A stretch of DNA of 64,000 nt from an uncultured Acidobacteriia bacterium (GCA_903907865.1 CAIVPR010000126.1:1-64000), one strand, 5' to 3'. Counted from the stretch's first letter, positions 33,374-43,445 are shown. The notes: generated by a model from the letters alone, not told the origin. A program made the numbers and translations.

Positions 33374-34771
33374 ATGGCCACATTCCGACCTGTCGCACTG
33401 GTCCTTTTTGCTTCCTGCCTGTTTGCAGCGGAACCGTCCGTCGACTGGGAAAAACTCAAGCCCGAGACGCTTCGCCATTACCAGTCCGTCGTCCGCATCA
33501 ATACGTCCAATCCGCCGGGCAATGAAACCCAGGCTGTCGAGTACCTGAAGAAGGTGTTCGACGCCGAGGGCATCGCCACGCAGGTATTCACTCTAGACGC
33601 CGGACGGGGCAATCTCGTCGCGCGCATCAAGGGCAACGGCTCCAAGCGGCCCATCCTGGTGATGGGACACCTCGACACGGTCGGCATCCAACCCGAAAAA
33701 TGGCCGGTCGACCCCTTCGGTGCCATCCTCAAAGACGGCTACATCTGGGGCCGCGGCACCACCGACAACAAGGACTGCGTCGCCGCCGGGATAATGCTCA
33801 TGCTGCAGCTCAAGCGTCTCAAAGTGCCGCTGGACCGCGACGTGATCTTCCTCGCCGAAGCGGGGGAGGAGAGTGGCACACGGGTCGGCATCGACTTTAT
33901 GGTCCGGGAGCATTGGACCGAAATCGAGGCCGAGTACGCGCTTGCAGAGGGCGGTTTTGTCCACTCCGAGAACGGTCGGGTGCGTTTCGTGGAGATTGCC
34001 GCCACCGAGAAGGTTCCGCGCGGGGCCAAGCTGGTCGCCACCGGCACTTCCGGCCACGGTTCCCGGCCCCGTCGTGACAACGCCGTGGCCCACCTTGCGA
34101 CCGCCGTCGGAAAAATCAGCGCGTGGGAGCCTCCGATGCGCATGAACGATGTGACCCGGACCTTCTTCGAGCGCCTCGCCACCATCAGCCCGCCCGAGGA
34201 GGCGGCCCGCTACAACGGCCTGCTGGACCCGGCAAAACGTGCCGCATCCCAGGACTATTTCGCGCAGATGGATCTGCAGAAGTACTCGATTCTGCGCACG
34301 TCGATCTCACCGACGATGCTGAACGCGGGCTTCCGCGCCAACGTGATCCCCTCGACCGCCGAGGCCACGCTGGACATCCGCGCGCTGCCGGACGAGGACA
34401 TGGCGAAGTTCTACGCCGAGATGGAGCGCGTCATCGGCGACCCCGCGATCAAGCTGGTCCCTAGCCCGATCGGACGACCCGCCACGCCGCCCAGCCGCCT
34501 CGACACCGAAATGTTCCACGCGCTGGAGCGCACCCAACGACGGATGTATCCGAACGCGATCACGGTTCCCGGCATGGTCACCGGGGCGACGGATCTGGCG
34601 CAACTGAGGGCGAAGGGAGTCCAAGCCTACGGCATCGGCCCCCGCTACGACGAGGCCGAATTTGCTGAACATGGATGGCACAGCGACGTGGAACGGCTGG
34701 CCGAGGATTCGCTCCACGGCTTGGTGCAGTTCCTGTGGTATTCGGTTTTGGACGTCGCGGCAACGAAGTAA
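33374..34771 (+). CDS. Exported M20 family metallopeptidase
   Basis: 465 aa. The signal peptide is MATFRPVALVLFASCLFAAE. The metal site is complete: His in MGHLDTVG, Asp in GRGTTDNKD, the catalytic/metal Glu-Glu in AEAGEESG, Glu in YALAEGG and a C-terminal His in EFAEHGWHSDVE. A dimerisation lid domain lies between about 215 and 340 (SGHGSRPRRDNAV). Members are aminoacylases, carboxypeptidases or dipeptidases; the substrate is unknown. It is probably periplasmic and precedes the TonB receptor by 50 nt, possibly in one operon for peptide use. Confidence 0.88.
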   Translation: MATFRPVALVLFASCLFAAEPSVDWEKLKPETLRHYQSVVRINTSNPPGNETQAVEYLKKVFDAEGIATQVFTLDAGRGNLVARIKGNGSKRPILVMGHLDTVGIQPEKWPVDPFGAILKDGYIWGRGTTDNKDCVAAGIMLMLQLKRLKVPLDRDVIFLAEAGEESGTRVGIDFMVREHWTEIEAEYALAEGGFVHSENGRVRFVEIAATEKVPRGAKLVATGTSGHGSRPRRDNAVAHLATAVGKISAWEPPMRMNDVTRTFFERLATISPPEEAARYNGLLDPAKRAASQDYFAQMDLQKYSILRTSISPTMLNAGFRANVIPSTAEATLDIRALPDEDMAKFYAEMERVIGDPAIKLVPSPIGRPATPPSRLDTEMFHALERTQRRMYPNAITVPGMVTGATDLAQLRAKGVQAYGIGPRYDEAEFAEHGWHSDVERLAEDSLHGLVQFLWYSVLDVAATK

Positions 34772-34821
34772 CAATTCCAGGGGCTGCCACTGGCATTTCG
34801 CCAACGAATGTTCGACAATTC

Positions 34822-37800
34822 ATGTCAGTGCATCTGAAACACCGTACCGTCCAACTCATTGCCCTGGCCCTCTTGGCCACCTCCATTGCCGTCGGCCAGA
34901 ACATCACCGCCACCGTAACCGGCAAAGTGACGGACCAAAACGCCCTGGCGGTCCCCGACGCCGCCCTCACCTTGGTGAACACCGCCACCAACGTCAGCTT
35001 CCCGGGTAAGAGCGACGCGGGCGGCCAGTATGTCTTCCCCCTCGTCAAGCCCGGTCGCTACAGCTTGTCGGCCCAGAAGCAGGGGTTCCAGAAATACGCG
35101 ACGGAACCGTTCGACCTCAACGTTGACCAAACGCAGCGCGTCGACATAACCTTGAAGGTCGGCGAGGTCAGCGAGTCGGTGACAGTATTTGACAAGCCCT
35201 CCTTGGTCGAAAGCGAAACGTCTTCGCTTGGCCAGGTGATCACAACGCGGGAGATCGAGGACCTGCCGATGAACGGCCGCAACCCGATGGCCCTGGCCGA
35301 GTTCACGCCCGGTTTCCAACCGCTCAACAGCTTCGGCGACGGCCTCCAAGTGACACGGTCCGCCGCACAGATGGTCGGGGCGGGCAACTTCACTTCCAAT
35401 GGCGGCGTTTCCGGCAACAACGAAATCCTGCTCGACGGCGTCCCCATGACGGTCTGCTGCCAGGGCCAGGCCGTTCTGGTCCCCTCCGCCGATACCGTCA
35501 GCCAGGTCAAGGTGATCACCAACTCATCGACCGCCGAATTTGGCCGCACCAGCGGCGGGGTGCTGAACATGATCACGCGCTCGGGCGGCAACAAGTTCCA
35601 CGGCAGCGCCTACGAATTCTTCCGCAACGAGCAACTGGATGCCGCCAACTTCTTCACCAACCGCAGCGCCAAGGTGCCGATTCCCGGACGCAACGACTTC
35701 CGCGGCCCCCTCCGCTTCAACCAGTTCGGAGTGACCGCCGGGGGGCCGCTCACGATACCACATTTTTACGACGGCAGGAACCGGACCTTCTACTTCGTCG
35801 GCTGGGAAGGCGCTCACACCCGCACGTCGAACTTCAACAGCACCGTGGTACCGCCCACCGCGCTGCGTTCCGGGGACTTCACCCAGTCGCCATTCGCCAT
35901 TTACGACCCCTCCACCTCGCATCTGGTCAACGGCTCGACGGTGCGGGACCCCTTCCCCGGCCAGACCATCCCCGCCGCCCGCATCTCGCCGATCTCCAAG
36001 AACTACCTGAAGCTTTTCGCGCCCCCGGACATCCCCGGCGTCGTCCAGAACTACAGTTGGACCGCATCCACCGCAACCGACGACAACCAGGGCAACGTCA
36101 AAATCGACCACAACTTCAGCGAGGCCAGCCGCTTCTTCACCCGCGTCAGCATCAGCGACGACACCAACATCGTTCCCGACTGGCTGGACCCCTCCGGCCC
36201 GACCGGCAACAAGCAATACGTCACCGCCGACACCTTCGTGATGGACTATGTGCGCGTTTTGAGCGCGTCCAAGGTGCTCGACGTCCGCTATGCCTTCGCC
36301 AAGCAGCGCAACAAGAACTTCGGCAACGCCAACCTGTTCGACGCCGCGTCGATGGGCTTTTCGCAGGACTTTCTCTCGCAACAGGCGTTCACCGGCCTCC
36401 CGGTGCTGACGGTTTCCGGCTACCGGACCATCGGGGCCAACGCGCGCCGCGACTGGGACCACTACACCCACGCCGTCAACGCCAACCTGACGTGGATCGC
36501 GGGCAAGCACACGGTCAAGACGGGCTGGGACGGGCGGATGTTCATCGACAACACTGTGACGCTCGACAACGGCGCGGGTACCTTCACTTTCGACGGCACT
36601 TGGACCAAGGGCCCGTCGCCCAACGCTTCCATGCCGACGGGGTCGCAGCCCTACTACTCGATGGCGACCTTGCTGCTCGGCACAGTCGGCGGCGGCACGC
36701 TCGTCTATAAGGACTCCGTGGCCCGCTACCAGTTGTACAACGCCTTTTTCGTCCAAGACGACTGGCGGGTGAGCCCGAAACTCACAATCAACGCGGGGCT
36801 ACGGCTCGAAATGGAAACCGGGTTCCGCGAACGCTACGACCGGCAATCCATGTTCGACCCGAGCGCCGTCAGTCCTTTGTCGGCGAAGGTGGCGGCTGGG
36901 CTCGGGCGTCCGGTGGTGGGCTCGGTCGTCTTTTCCGGCCAGAACGGCGCGCCCCGCAGTCTCTGGGCAACGACGCGGAACTTCGGCCCTCGCATTGGAC
37001 TGGCCTACTCTATCACACCCAGCACCGTCGTGCGAACCGGCTTCGGCATCAATTTCTTCCCCACCACGCAGCGGGCATACATCATCAGCTCCGGAACGGG
37101 GTATTCGATTACCAACTCGGTGACCACCAGCATCGACAGCATCAACCCAATAGCCAGCTTCGCCGACCCGTGGCCGTCCGCCTACCCGATCCTCCGGCCC
37201 ACCGGCAATTCCCTCGGCGCGAGCACCGGCTACGGAACCGCCACCGCTGGCGGAATCTACAACGCCTCGAACTCGTACGTGGAGCAGTGGAACTTCGGAC
37301 TCCAGCACCAGTTTTCGGGCTCTTTGGTGGCGACGCTCTCGTATGGCGGCGGCCACGGCGTCAAGCTGCCCCTGAACATCAACGCCAACGACATCAATCC
37401 GATCAACTACGGCCCGGTCGGGAGCACGGCGGGCGCGACCGCATTGCAGAAGCTGGTCCCGAACCCGTTCTATCCGCTGATCAGCACGGGCAACCTGAAG
37501 AACTCCACGGCGTCGGTGCAAGTGCTGGGCCTCCAGTTCCCCCAGTACAGTTCGTTGACATTGCAGTACATGCCTTGGGGAAATTCCAGTTACAACTCGA
37601 TGCAGGCCAGTGTGTCGAAGACGATGCACTCGGGGCTGTCTCTGCGGGCCGCGTTCACGTGGTCCAAGAGTCTCGGCAACGTGAACAATTTGACGACGGC
37701 GGACAGCGTCGGCGAGGGCAACGCCGCTTTCGAGAATTCTTGGGCGCGGAGCCTGGAGAAATCGGTTTCAACGGCGGACACCCCGCTGCGCTTGGCGATG

Positions 37801-38337
37801 AACGGCACCTACGAACTGCCGTTTTTCAGGGGTCGGCAGTCGAACCGGCTGGGGCGGACGCTGCTGGGCGGCTGGCAGACGAACGAAACGTTCAGTATCC
37901 AGAGCGGCCTGCCGCTGCAGTTCACGGCGACGGGACAGGCGACGTACGGGGGCAGCCGGCCCAGCTACACTTCGGCGAGTCCGCAGTTGTTCACATCCGG
38001 GTCGATTGAGAGCCGCTTGGGTGGCATTTCGGGTGGTACCGGGTTCCTGAACGCGACGGCGATGCGTTTGCCGACCTATTTCGAGTTTGGCGACGTGCCC
38101 CGTGTGAACGGCGAATTCCGGGCACCGGGCTTGATCAACTTCAACATGTCGCTGAACAAGTCGGTGGTGCTCCGGGAAGGCGTGCGGCTGCAGTTCCGTG
38201 CCGAAATCTTCAACCCGTTGAACCACCCGATCTTCGGAGGGCCGAACGTGCAGTTGGGGAATGCCGCATTCGGGACGGTCGGAGGGCAGTTGAACCGTCC
38301 CAGGAATGTGCAGTTGGGGCTGAAATTGCTTTGGTAA
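34822..38337 (+). CDS. Oar-like TonB-dependent outer-membrane receptor
   Basis: 1171 aa. The ATG at 34822 begins a signal peptide (LIALALLATSIAVGQ); GTG at 34828 is an alternative. A carboxypeptidase-regulatory Ig-like domain (about 25-105: VTGKVTDQNALAVPDAALTL) precedes the plug (about 120-230: GVSGNNEILLDGVPM). The long C-terminal region is a 22-strand-type barrel ending in the aromatic QLGLKLLW. The TonB box is not obvious. This architecture is the expanded Oar/CarboxypepD_reg family of Acidobacteriota, usually for oligosaccharides, peptides or other large nutrients. Energy would come from TonB, e.g. the protein at 5632-6384. Confidence 0.9.
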   Translation: MSVHLKHRTVQLIALALLATSIAVGQNITATVTGKVTDQNALAVPDAALTLVNTATNVSFPGKSDAGGQYVFPLVKPGRYSLSAQKQGFQKYATEPFDLNVDQTQRVDITLKVGEVSESVTVFDKPSLVESETSSLGQVITTREIEDLPMNGRNPMALAEFTPGFQPLNSFGDGLQVTRSAAQMVGAGNFTSNGGVSGNNEILLDGVPMTVCCQGQAVLVPSADTVSQVKVITNSSTAEFGRTSGGVLNMITRSGGNKFHGSAYEFFRNEQLDAANFFTNRSAKVPIPGRNDFRGPLRFNQFGVTAGGPLTIPHFYDGRNRTFYFVGWEGAHTRTSNFNSTVVPPTALRSGDFTQSPFAIYDPSTSHLVNGSTVRDPFPGQTIPAARISPISKNYLKLFAPPDIPGVVQNYSWTASTATDDNQGNVKIDHNFSEASRFFTRVSISDDTNIVPDWLDPSGPTGNKQYVTADTFVMDYVRVLSASKVLDVRYAFAKQRNKNFGNANLFDAASMGFSQDFLSQQAFTGLPVLTVSGYRTIGANARRDWDHYTHAVNANLTWIAGKHTVKTGWDGRMFIDNTVTLDNGAGTFTFDGTWTKGPSPNASMPTGSQPYYSMATLLLGTVGGGTLVYKDSVARYQLYNAFFVQDDWRVSPKLTINAGLRLEMETGFRERYDRQSMFDPSAVSPLSAKVAAGLGRPVVGSVVFSGQNGAPRSLWATTRNFGPRIGLAYSITPSTVVRTGFGINFFPTTQRAYIISSGTGYSITNSVTTSIDSINPIASFADPWPSAYPILRPTGNSLGASTGYGTATAGGIYNASNSYVEQWNFGLQHQFSGSLVATLSYGGGHGVKLPLNINANDINPINYGPVGSTAGATALQKLVPNPFYPLISTGNLKNSTASVQVLGLQFPQYSSLTLQYMPWGNSSYNSMQASVSKTMHSGLSLRAAFTWSKSLGNVNNLTTADSVGEGNAAFENSWARSLEKSVSTADTPLRLAMNGTYELPFFRGRQSNRLGRTLLGGWQTNETFSIQSGLPLQFTATGQATYGGSRPSYTSASPQLFTSGSIESRLGGISGGTGFLNATAMRLPTYFEFGDVPRVNGEFRAPGLINFNMSLNKSVVLREGVRLQFRAEIFNPLNHPIFGGPNVQLGNAAFGTVGGQLNRPRNVQLGLKLLW

Positions 38338-38353
38338 TCGCCGGGGGAAAAGC

Positions 38354-40873
38354 ATGACGCAACCGTTCCGAGTCGCTGGCCTAGCGCTGTTGGCGTTGCT
38401 CCCAGCGTTCGGGCAAACGGCCAAGCCGCTCATTGACCACATGGTCACCGCCAGCGGCTTCGGCGGCTATCCCGGTGTCGCCGCCCCTGGCTCATGGTTG
38501 GAAATCTACGGCTCGAATCTGGCCGGAACGACCCGCAGTTGGGCTACTGCCGATTTCAACGGCACCGTCGCCCCGACCTCGCTCGACAACGTCAGCGTCT
38601 CCGTCAACGGCCTAGCCGCGGAGATCAGCTACATCAGTCCGACCCATATAAACCTCCACGTCCCCGACGCAGCGCCCGTCGGCAGTGTGCCGGTGATAGC
38701 GACCTACAACGGAAACGCGAGTGCCGCGGCGTCGCTCACGCTGAACACCCAGCAGCTTGGACTCCTCGGGCCGCCGAGCTTCAACGTCGATGGCAAGCAA
38801 TATGTGGTGGCATTCCACGGTGCCAGCAATGCGTTTGTCAGCAACGGCACCATTCCGAATACCTCGACAGCCCCTGCACTGCCCGGAGAGACAATTGTGC
38901 TCTACGGGGTCGGCTTCGGCCAACTCCACGCAGGCATTTCGGCCACCCCTCCAACCGGCCCCGTGGCGACCTTCAACATCGGCAACCTCCCCGCCCCGAT
39001 CCAATACGTGGGCTTGGTCCAAGGCTTGGTCGGACTCTGGCAGTTCAACGTCGTGGTCCCGAACGGGCTGCCGACAGGCGACACCCTGCTGCAACCGCCC
39101 GGGATCGGCCTCCAGACACTCTACATTTCGGTCGGTGGCCCGTCGGTGCCCGACGCACCCACCAGCATCACCGCCACCCCCGGCAACGGCACCGCCGTCG
39201 TCGCGTTCACCGCGCCAACCAACAATGGCGGTGCGGCCATCACGAAATACACCGCCACCTGCGCCGCTGGTACAGCCAAGCAATCCGCGACGGGCACCAC
39301 AAGCCCGATCATCGTCACCGGTCTGACCAACGGCACCGCGAACAACTGCACGGTAACCGCCACCAACTCCGCCGGGACCAGCGCCCCGTCAGCCGCCGCC
39401 TCGGTGACTCCGACCAACGCCGGGACCTTCACCCTAACAAGCGCCGCAGGCAAGGACGGAGGTCTCCTCCCAGCCGACTACACCTGCGACGGCAAGGGTG
39501 CCACCATCCAGCTTTCCTGGTCGAACATCCCCGCCGGCACGCAGGAATTCGCCATCCTGATGACCACCCTGCCCGGCGACGGCACCACCAAGTGGAACTG
39601 GGTCAACTATCACGTCCCAGCCAACATCACCAGCCTCGCCCAAGACAGCTTCCTCGTCGGAACTCTAGGGATCGGCAGCGACGGCCCGGGCCAGGTCTAC
39701 AATCCGCCCTGCTCCCAAGGCCCCGGCGCGAAGCTCTACACATGGACGATCTACGCGCTCTCCGGCTCGCCGACTTTCGCGGTCCCCGCAGCCCAGGTGA
39801 CCGGCCAGATGGTTACCGACGCCATCTCCGCGCTGAAACTGGGCTCTGCGACCCTCAACCTCAGCTACTCGCGCCCCACCAATCCCACTGGTTCCACCAC
39901 CAACTGCAGCCAGATCATCAACTCGACCCGCGCCTCGAAGTCCGGCTACCCGACGGTCGCGTGTGACGGCACTTACGCCTACATCGGTTCCATCGGCATC
40001 CCCACGGGGCCCAACATGCCGGTCATGATGAACGGCATCACGTCGACCAACCTGCAGGTCCCGACGCCAGTCAACTTCCAAGGCTCGTACGGTTGGAAGA
40101 TCCCGCTGAGCCCCAAAATCGCCGCCACCCCCACCAGCGTGGTGGATGGCCCCCTCGGCGTCGCCATCAACGGGGTTCCGATCTTCAATCCCTGCACCCA
40201 GGGCGGCTGCACAACCGGCGGCGACACGAAGGCGCTCGGTCAGCTCGACATTTGCAACGGTCACGCGGGCCGCGCCGACGACTACCACTACCACGCCGCC
40301 CCGAGTTGCATGATGGCCGACCAACCCCCGTCCTATTGGGACACGCACCCGCTCGGCTGGGCCCTCGACGGCTTTGCGATCTTCGGCTATCGCGACGCCG
40401 ACGGCACCACCGCCGTCCGCGACAGCATCTGCGGCGGCAATACCAAGACCGTCCCGAACGCCCCGGCCGGATACGCGTACCATGTGACCGACGCCCCGCC
40501 GTATGTCACGGGCTGCCTTGCGGGCAATCCGAGTCCCGATCTCCCCAACCAGGGCAGCAAATACAAACCGATCCGCCAGCCCCCGGTCACTCCGTTCAAC
40601 GTCTCGAACATGACTCTGACCTCGGATCCGACTGATGGCTACCAAGTCCTTCAATTCACCTCGGCAATCAAGTTCGTAACCAACGAGACCGGGTCGGACA
40701 GCTACTCGAACAACCCAGGCACCTACAAAATCCGCTACAAGCAGATTTTTGGCACCGACCTCGCCGCCCAGTTGGCACAGAGGCAGAACGCCAACGCGTC
40801 GGCCTGCTGGAACTTCCAGTTCGTGGACAGCGGCGGAAAGGCGACACAACCGACCGTGTCGTACTGCAAATGA
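38354..40873 (+). CDS. Four-domain exported fusion: TIGR03437, FN3, PEBP, YHYH
   Basis: 839 aa; GGGGGAAA lies before the ATG. The signal peptide ends near residue 22. Domain order: TIGR03437-type domain (about 30-255: SWLEIYGSNLAG, PGETIVLYGVGFGQ, the domain widespread in Solibacter); fibronectin III (about 258-350: PDAPTSITATPGNGTAVVAF); YbhB-like PEBP domain (about 355-505: PADYTCDGKGATIQLSWSNI, NWVNYHVPA); YHYH domain (about 515-839) with the exact motif YHYH at 644-647 and Cys-rich surroundings. It probably acts outside the cell or at its surface. YHYH domains are linked to metal or redox roles by association only. The stop overlaps the next ATG. Confidence 0.8.
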   Translation: MTQPFRVAGLALLALLPAFGQTAKPLIDHMVTASGFGGYPGVAAPGSWLEIYGSNLAGTTRSWATADFNGTVAPTSLDNVSVSVNGLAAEISYISPTHINLHVPDAAPVGSVPVIATYNGNASAAASLTLNTQQLGLLGPPSFNVDGKQYVVAFHGASNAFVSNGTIPNTSTAPALPGETIVLYGVGFGQLHAGISATPPTGPVATFNIGNLPAPIQYVGLVQGLVGLWQFNVVVPNGLPTGDTLLQPPGIGLQTLYISVGGPSVPDAPTSITATPGNGTAVVAFTAPTNNGGAAITKYTATCAAGTAKQSATGTTSPIIVTGLTNGTANNCTVTATNSAGTSAPSAAASVTPTNAGTFTLTSAAGKDGGLLPADYTCDGKGATIQLSWSNIPAGTQEFAILMTTLPGDGTTKWNWVNYHVPANITSLAQDSFLVGTLGIGSDGPGQVYNPPCSQGPGAKLYTWTIYALSGSPTFAVPAAQVTGQMVTDAISALKLGSATLNLSYSRPTNPTGSTTNCSQIINSTRASKSGYPTVACDGTYAYIGSIGIPTGPNMPVMMNGITSTNLQVPTPVNFQGSYGWKIPLSPKIAATPTSVVDGPLGVAINGVPIFNPCTQGGCTTGGDTKALGQLDICNGHAGRADDYHYHAAPSCMMADQPPSYWDTHPLGWALDGFAIFGYRDADGTTAVRDSICGGNTKTVPNAPAGYAYHVTDAPPYVTGCLAGNPSPDLPNQGSKYKPIRQPPVTPFNVSNMTLTSDPTDGYQVLQFTSAIKFVTNETGSDSYSNNPGTYKIRYKQIFGTDLAAQLAQRQNANASACWNFQFVDSGGKATQPTVSYCK

Positions 40874-41421
40874 GGCAGCGGGCGCTGCTGTTCGGACTGG
40901 CGGTCGCGGTCGTGCTCCCTGCGCACGAACTCCAGGACAACCGGGCGACCTTGGTCCTGCGCGAAAAGACCCACCTCTCGGTCACCCTGTACCTCGCCTA
41001 CGCCGACATCCTCCACCAAGCGCTGGCCCCCCAGCGTCCACTTCCCGAGTTCCTCATGGTCTATTCGGCATTGAAGCCTGAGGACCTCGGACGCCAGCTC
41101 CAACGCGCTCAATCCAAGTTCCAAGCCGAGACCCACATCTACGGCCAATTCGGCGAGATTCCCCTGACCAACTGGAGCTGGCCGGATGCAAAACAGACCC
41201 AGTCGACGATGCAGCAACGGATCATGCAAGCGATGGTCGACCCGGCGGGACACGCCCACGACCAGCCGCTGGAGATCCACGCGGAAGCAGTTTCCGACAA
41301 GGAAATCACCCAAATCCGCGTCCGGTTCCCGGACGAATTCCAGCGGGTCCTGGTCGTCGCCTACCGGCCCACCCAGAGTTGGGCGGAGCCGAAACAGCTC
41401 TCCCGGCCGATCAAGTTCTAG
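40870..41421 (+). CDS. Exported hypothetical protein
   Basis: 183 aa, coupled to the YHYH gene by an ATGA overlap. The signal peptide is MRQRALLFGLAVAVVLPAHE. The mature protein starts ELQDNRATLVLREKTHLSVT, resembling the N-terminal part of HupE/UreJ-linked exported proteins, and is mixed alpha/beta. It lacks transmembrane segments after the signal. The function is unknown. The conserved coupling suggests a shared role with the PEBP/YHYH protein. Confidence 0.6.
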   Translation: MRQRALLFGLAVAVVLPAHELQDNRATLVLREKTHLSVTLYLAYADILHQALAPQRPLPEFLMVYSALKPEDLGRQLQRAQSKFQAETHIYGQFGEIPLTNWSWPDAKQTQSTMQQRIMQAMVDPAGHAHDQPLEIHAEAVSDKEITQIRVRFPDEFQRVLVVAYRPTQSWAEPKQLSRPIKF

Positions 41422-41431
41422 AAGTTCGTGG

Positions 41432-41437
41432 TATCCT
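41432..41437 (+). promoter_or_regulatory. Possible -10 element TATCCT of the RiPP cluster
   Basis: GGTATCCT lies about 70 nt upstream of the precursor ATG. No -35 is clear. It is the only -10-like site in the gap after the preceding gene. Confidence 0.25.
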
Positions 41438-41507
41438 GAGCGTAACGGACTAGGCATTGGTTTGCCCCAATTCCGGTCAGTCGGACGTGCCATCGATCCG
41501 ACCCGGC

Positions 41508-41639
41508 ATGGCTCCACGAGTGAATGAACTCAAGGAGTACACAGTTCCGAGGTTGACATGCCTCGGGCCCATCCAGTGGGTTGTGCGGGCCGGGCTAACT
41601 CCCGGAAGTTCTGACAGGGACGGAAACACCGCTTCATGA
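41508..41639 (+). CDS. Lasso-peptide-like RiPP precursor, 43 aa
   Basis: The leader has Tyr11, Pro14, Leu16 and Gly20 in the spacing YxxPxLxxxG (EYTVPRLTCLG), the motif bound by the RRE domain of lasso maturases. A possible core begins at Gly29: GLTPGSSDRDGNTAS, 15 residues, with Asp36 at core position 8, right for a Gly1-Asp8 macrolactam. The usual Thr at leader position -2 is Arg here. The last residue is Ser, the site phosphorylated by HprK-like kinases in paeninodin-type clusters. The stop overlaps the cyclase ATG (ATGA). There is no good Shine-Dalgarno. The peptide is soluble and ordinary callers may miss it. Confidence 0.65.
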   Translation: MAPRVNELKEYTVPRLTCLGPIQWVVRAGLTPGSSDRDGNTAS

Positions 41640-43435
41640 ATCGAACTCTCGCGCCGCTGCTAGGATTGGTGGAATTCTCGCCCAACCCCACATGGCTCCA
41701 CACAGCGGCACGGGAGTTGCAACTCGATACGGCAACCGAGTCCGGCGCGTTCCTAGCGGGCACGGAGTTACCTCAAAACGGCGGGCACACGCCCCGTTCA
41801 CCGTATTTCCTCACTGCCGATATCTTTCTCTTCAACCCAGATGAACTCGTGGCGGCCCTGGGTTCCGACCTGCCCGTCAGCGCCCACAAGGACATCGTGT
41901 TGGCGGCGTATGCCAAATGGGGTGTCGATTGCGCCCCGCGGCTTGAGGGGGAGTTGTCCTTCGCGATCTTCGATCCCGTCCAACAACACCTGTTCTGCGT
42001 CCGCGATCAATTTGCCCGCCGCCCGTTCCTCTATTGGCATGGCGGAACCAGACTCGTGATCGGCACGGAGTTGGAGGATCTGCTCCGTGTGCCGGGCGTG
42101 CCCCGTGCACTCAACAGGCCCCTGCTGGCGGCGACGGATGTTCCGTTGGGGCAGTTTGTGCTGGAAGGCCAGACGTACCACGCCGGCATCATGGGTCTCC
42201 CCTTTGGATGCTACGCGATCGCCAGCGAACGCGGATTCAAATTGACCCGCTACTGGGCACCCGGGCCGGGCAGCGCAACCGTGCCGAAGAACCCGGAAGA
42301 TGCCTACACGGAATTCAGGGACCTGATCGTCCGTGCGGTGGAGCGACGCGTAAACCGTCCGTGCGGCATCGGCATCCTGCTGAGCGGCGGCTTGGACTCC
42401 GGCTGCATAGCAGCCGTGGCCGCGAAGGTATTGGAACGCCAAGGCAGGACCTTGACGGCACTGACCACGGCCTCGCCGCCCAAGGATCTCGACCGGTTTC
42501 CCGATGAGCGCAAGTTTCTAGAACCGTTTCGAGCGTATCCGAACATCCGTTTCGAGGACTGCGTTACCGACGACAGCGGGCCTTTCGACTGGCTGGACAA
42601 CCCCGCCAAGTTCACCGCGATGTGCCATCCCCACCCGATGTTCCATGCCACATTCGCAAGTGTGGAACGCATGAAGGCTGCCGGAACCGGCGTGATCCTG
42701 ACAGGCATCGGGGGAGAAGCTGGTGCCACGTACTATGCGCGACGATTCTTGGCTGAAATGTTTTTGGCCGGCCGCTGGCAACTCGCGCTGCGCGAGGCGA
42801 GGATGCGTGCCGCACTCACCGGATTCCCGGCCCTCCGCCTGGTTCTGGGGTCCTTTCGAACCTTGGTGTTCCGCAGGACTCCAGACACGCCGCTGTTCAT
42901 GCTCACACGCGGCTTTGCCGCCGAATCGGAGGTGGACGCACCGCCACTGCCGATCCCCTTCCAGTCGGAAGTGGAGAACATGGCGTCCTGCGCCACCATA
43001 TTTGCCCGGAGGCAGAGTGTGCGTCCAAACCGGTGGCTTCTGCCAGTTCAAGAAGCGACGCCGCTGTTGGATAAGTCCGTGCTGGAGTTCTGTATTGCGG
43101 CACCTGCCGAACTCAGGGTCCGCGACGGCCACCTGCGCTATCTTGCGCGCGGTGCCATGGCCGGGGTCATGCCCGAGAGTCTCCGGCTGCGCACCGACAA
43201 GATGCCTTTCATTCCCAACTACCCGGAGCGCTATACCGCGCAACTACCCGCCGCAAAGGCATTTGTCGCGCAGATCCGGCGGTCCGACCCCGTCCGCTCC
43301 GTGGTCGATGTGCCCCGGCTAGTGAGGGAACTGACGCCGCCGATAGGTGCCGAAAACTGCGGTAGACTCATGATGCTCCCGAATACGATCCGACTGATCC
43401 AGTTCCTGAGACAGTTCCCCGAGTTCCAGTCCTAA
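41636..43435 (+). CDS. Asparagine-synthetase-like lasso cyclase (C protein)
   Basis: 599 aa. The N-terminal half has the class II glutamine amidotransferase fold but no Cys2 nucleophile (MNRTLAPLL), so it cannot hydrolyse glutamine; this is usual in lasso cyclases and beta-lactam synthetases. The synthetase half has the PP-loop SGGLDS at residues 250-255 and a GIGGEAG loop where asparagine synthetases have GGDE. The C-terminal helical part has LLDKSVLEFCIAAP and LRLRTDKMPF, typical of the lasso C protein. It would adenylate the core Asp and form the macrolactam. It is coupled to the precursor and lies 10 nt before the kinase. Confidence 0.78.
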   Translation: MNRTLAPLLGLVEFSPNPTWLHTAARELQLDTATESGAFLAGTELPQNGGHTPRSPYFLTADIFLFNPDELVAALGSDLPVSAHKDIVLAAYAKWGVDCAPRLEGELSFAIFDPVQQHLFCVRDQFARRPFLYWHGGTRLVIGTELEDLLRVPGVPRALNRPLLAATDVPLGQFVLEGQTYHAGIMGLPFGCYAIASERGFKLTRYWAPGPGSATVPKNPEDAYTEFRDLIVRAVERRVNRPCGIGILLSGGLDSGCIAAVAAKVLERQGRTLTALTTASPPKDLDRFPDERKFLEPFRAYPNIRFEDCVTDDSGPFDWLDNPAKFTAMCHPHPMFHATFASVERMKAAGTGVILTGIGGEAGATYYARRFLAEMFLAGRWQLALREARMRAALTGFPALRLVLGSFRTLVFRRTPDTPLFMLTRGFAAESEVDAPPLPIPFQSEVENMASCATIFARRQSVRPNRWLLPVQEATPLLDKSVLEFCIAAPAELRVRDGHLRYLARGAMAGVMPESLRLRTDKMPFIPNYPERYTAQLPAAKAFVAQIRRSDPVRSVVDVPRLVRELTPPIGAENCGRLMMLPNTIRLIQFLRQFPEFQS

Positions 43436-43445
43436 AGGGTGTGGA

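Noticed and set aside
35524-36756. 410-codon antisense ORF opposite the TonB receptor
   Set aside because: Shadow frame with Val/Gly/Arg-biased composition and no domain; the receptor frame is well supported.
38494-39966. 490-codon alternative forward frame inside the YHYH fusion gene
   Set aside because: Arg/His/Pro-rich out-of-frame shadow; the domain signatures are in the other frame.
40870-41421. Considered as the missing lasso leader protease
   Set aside because: It has a signal peptide and no Cys-His-Asp transglutaminase-like triad; it is coupled to the YHYH gene and not to the RiPP genes.
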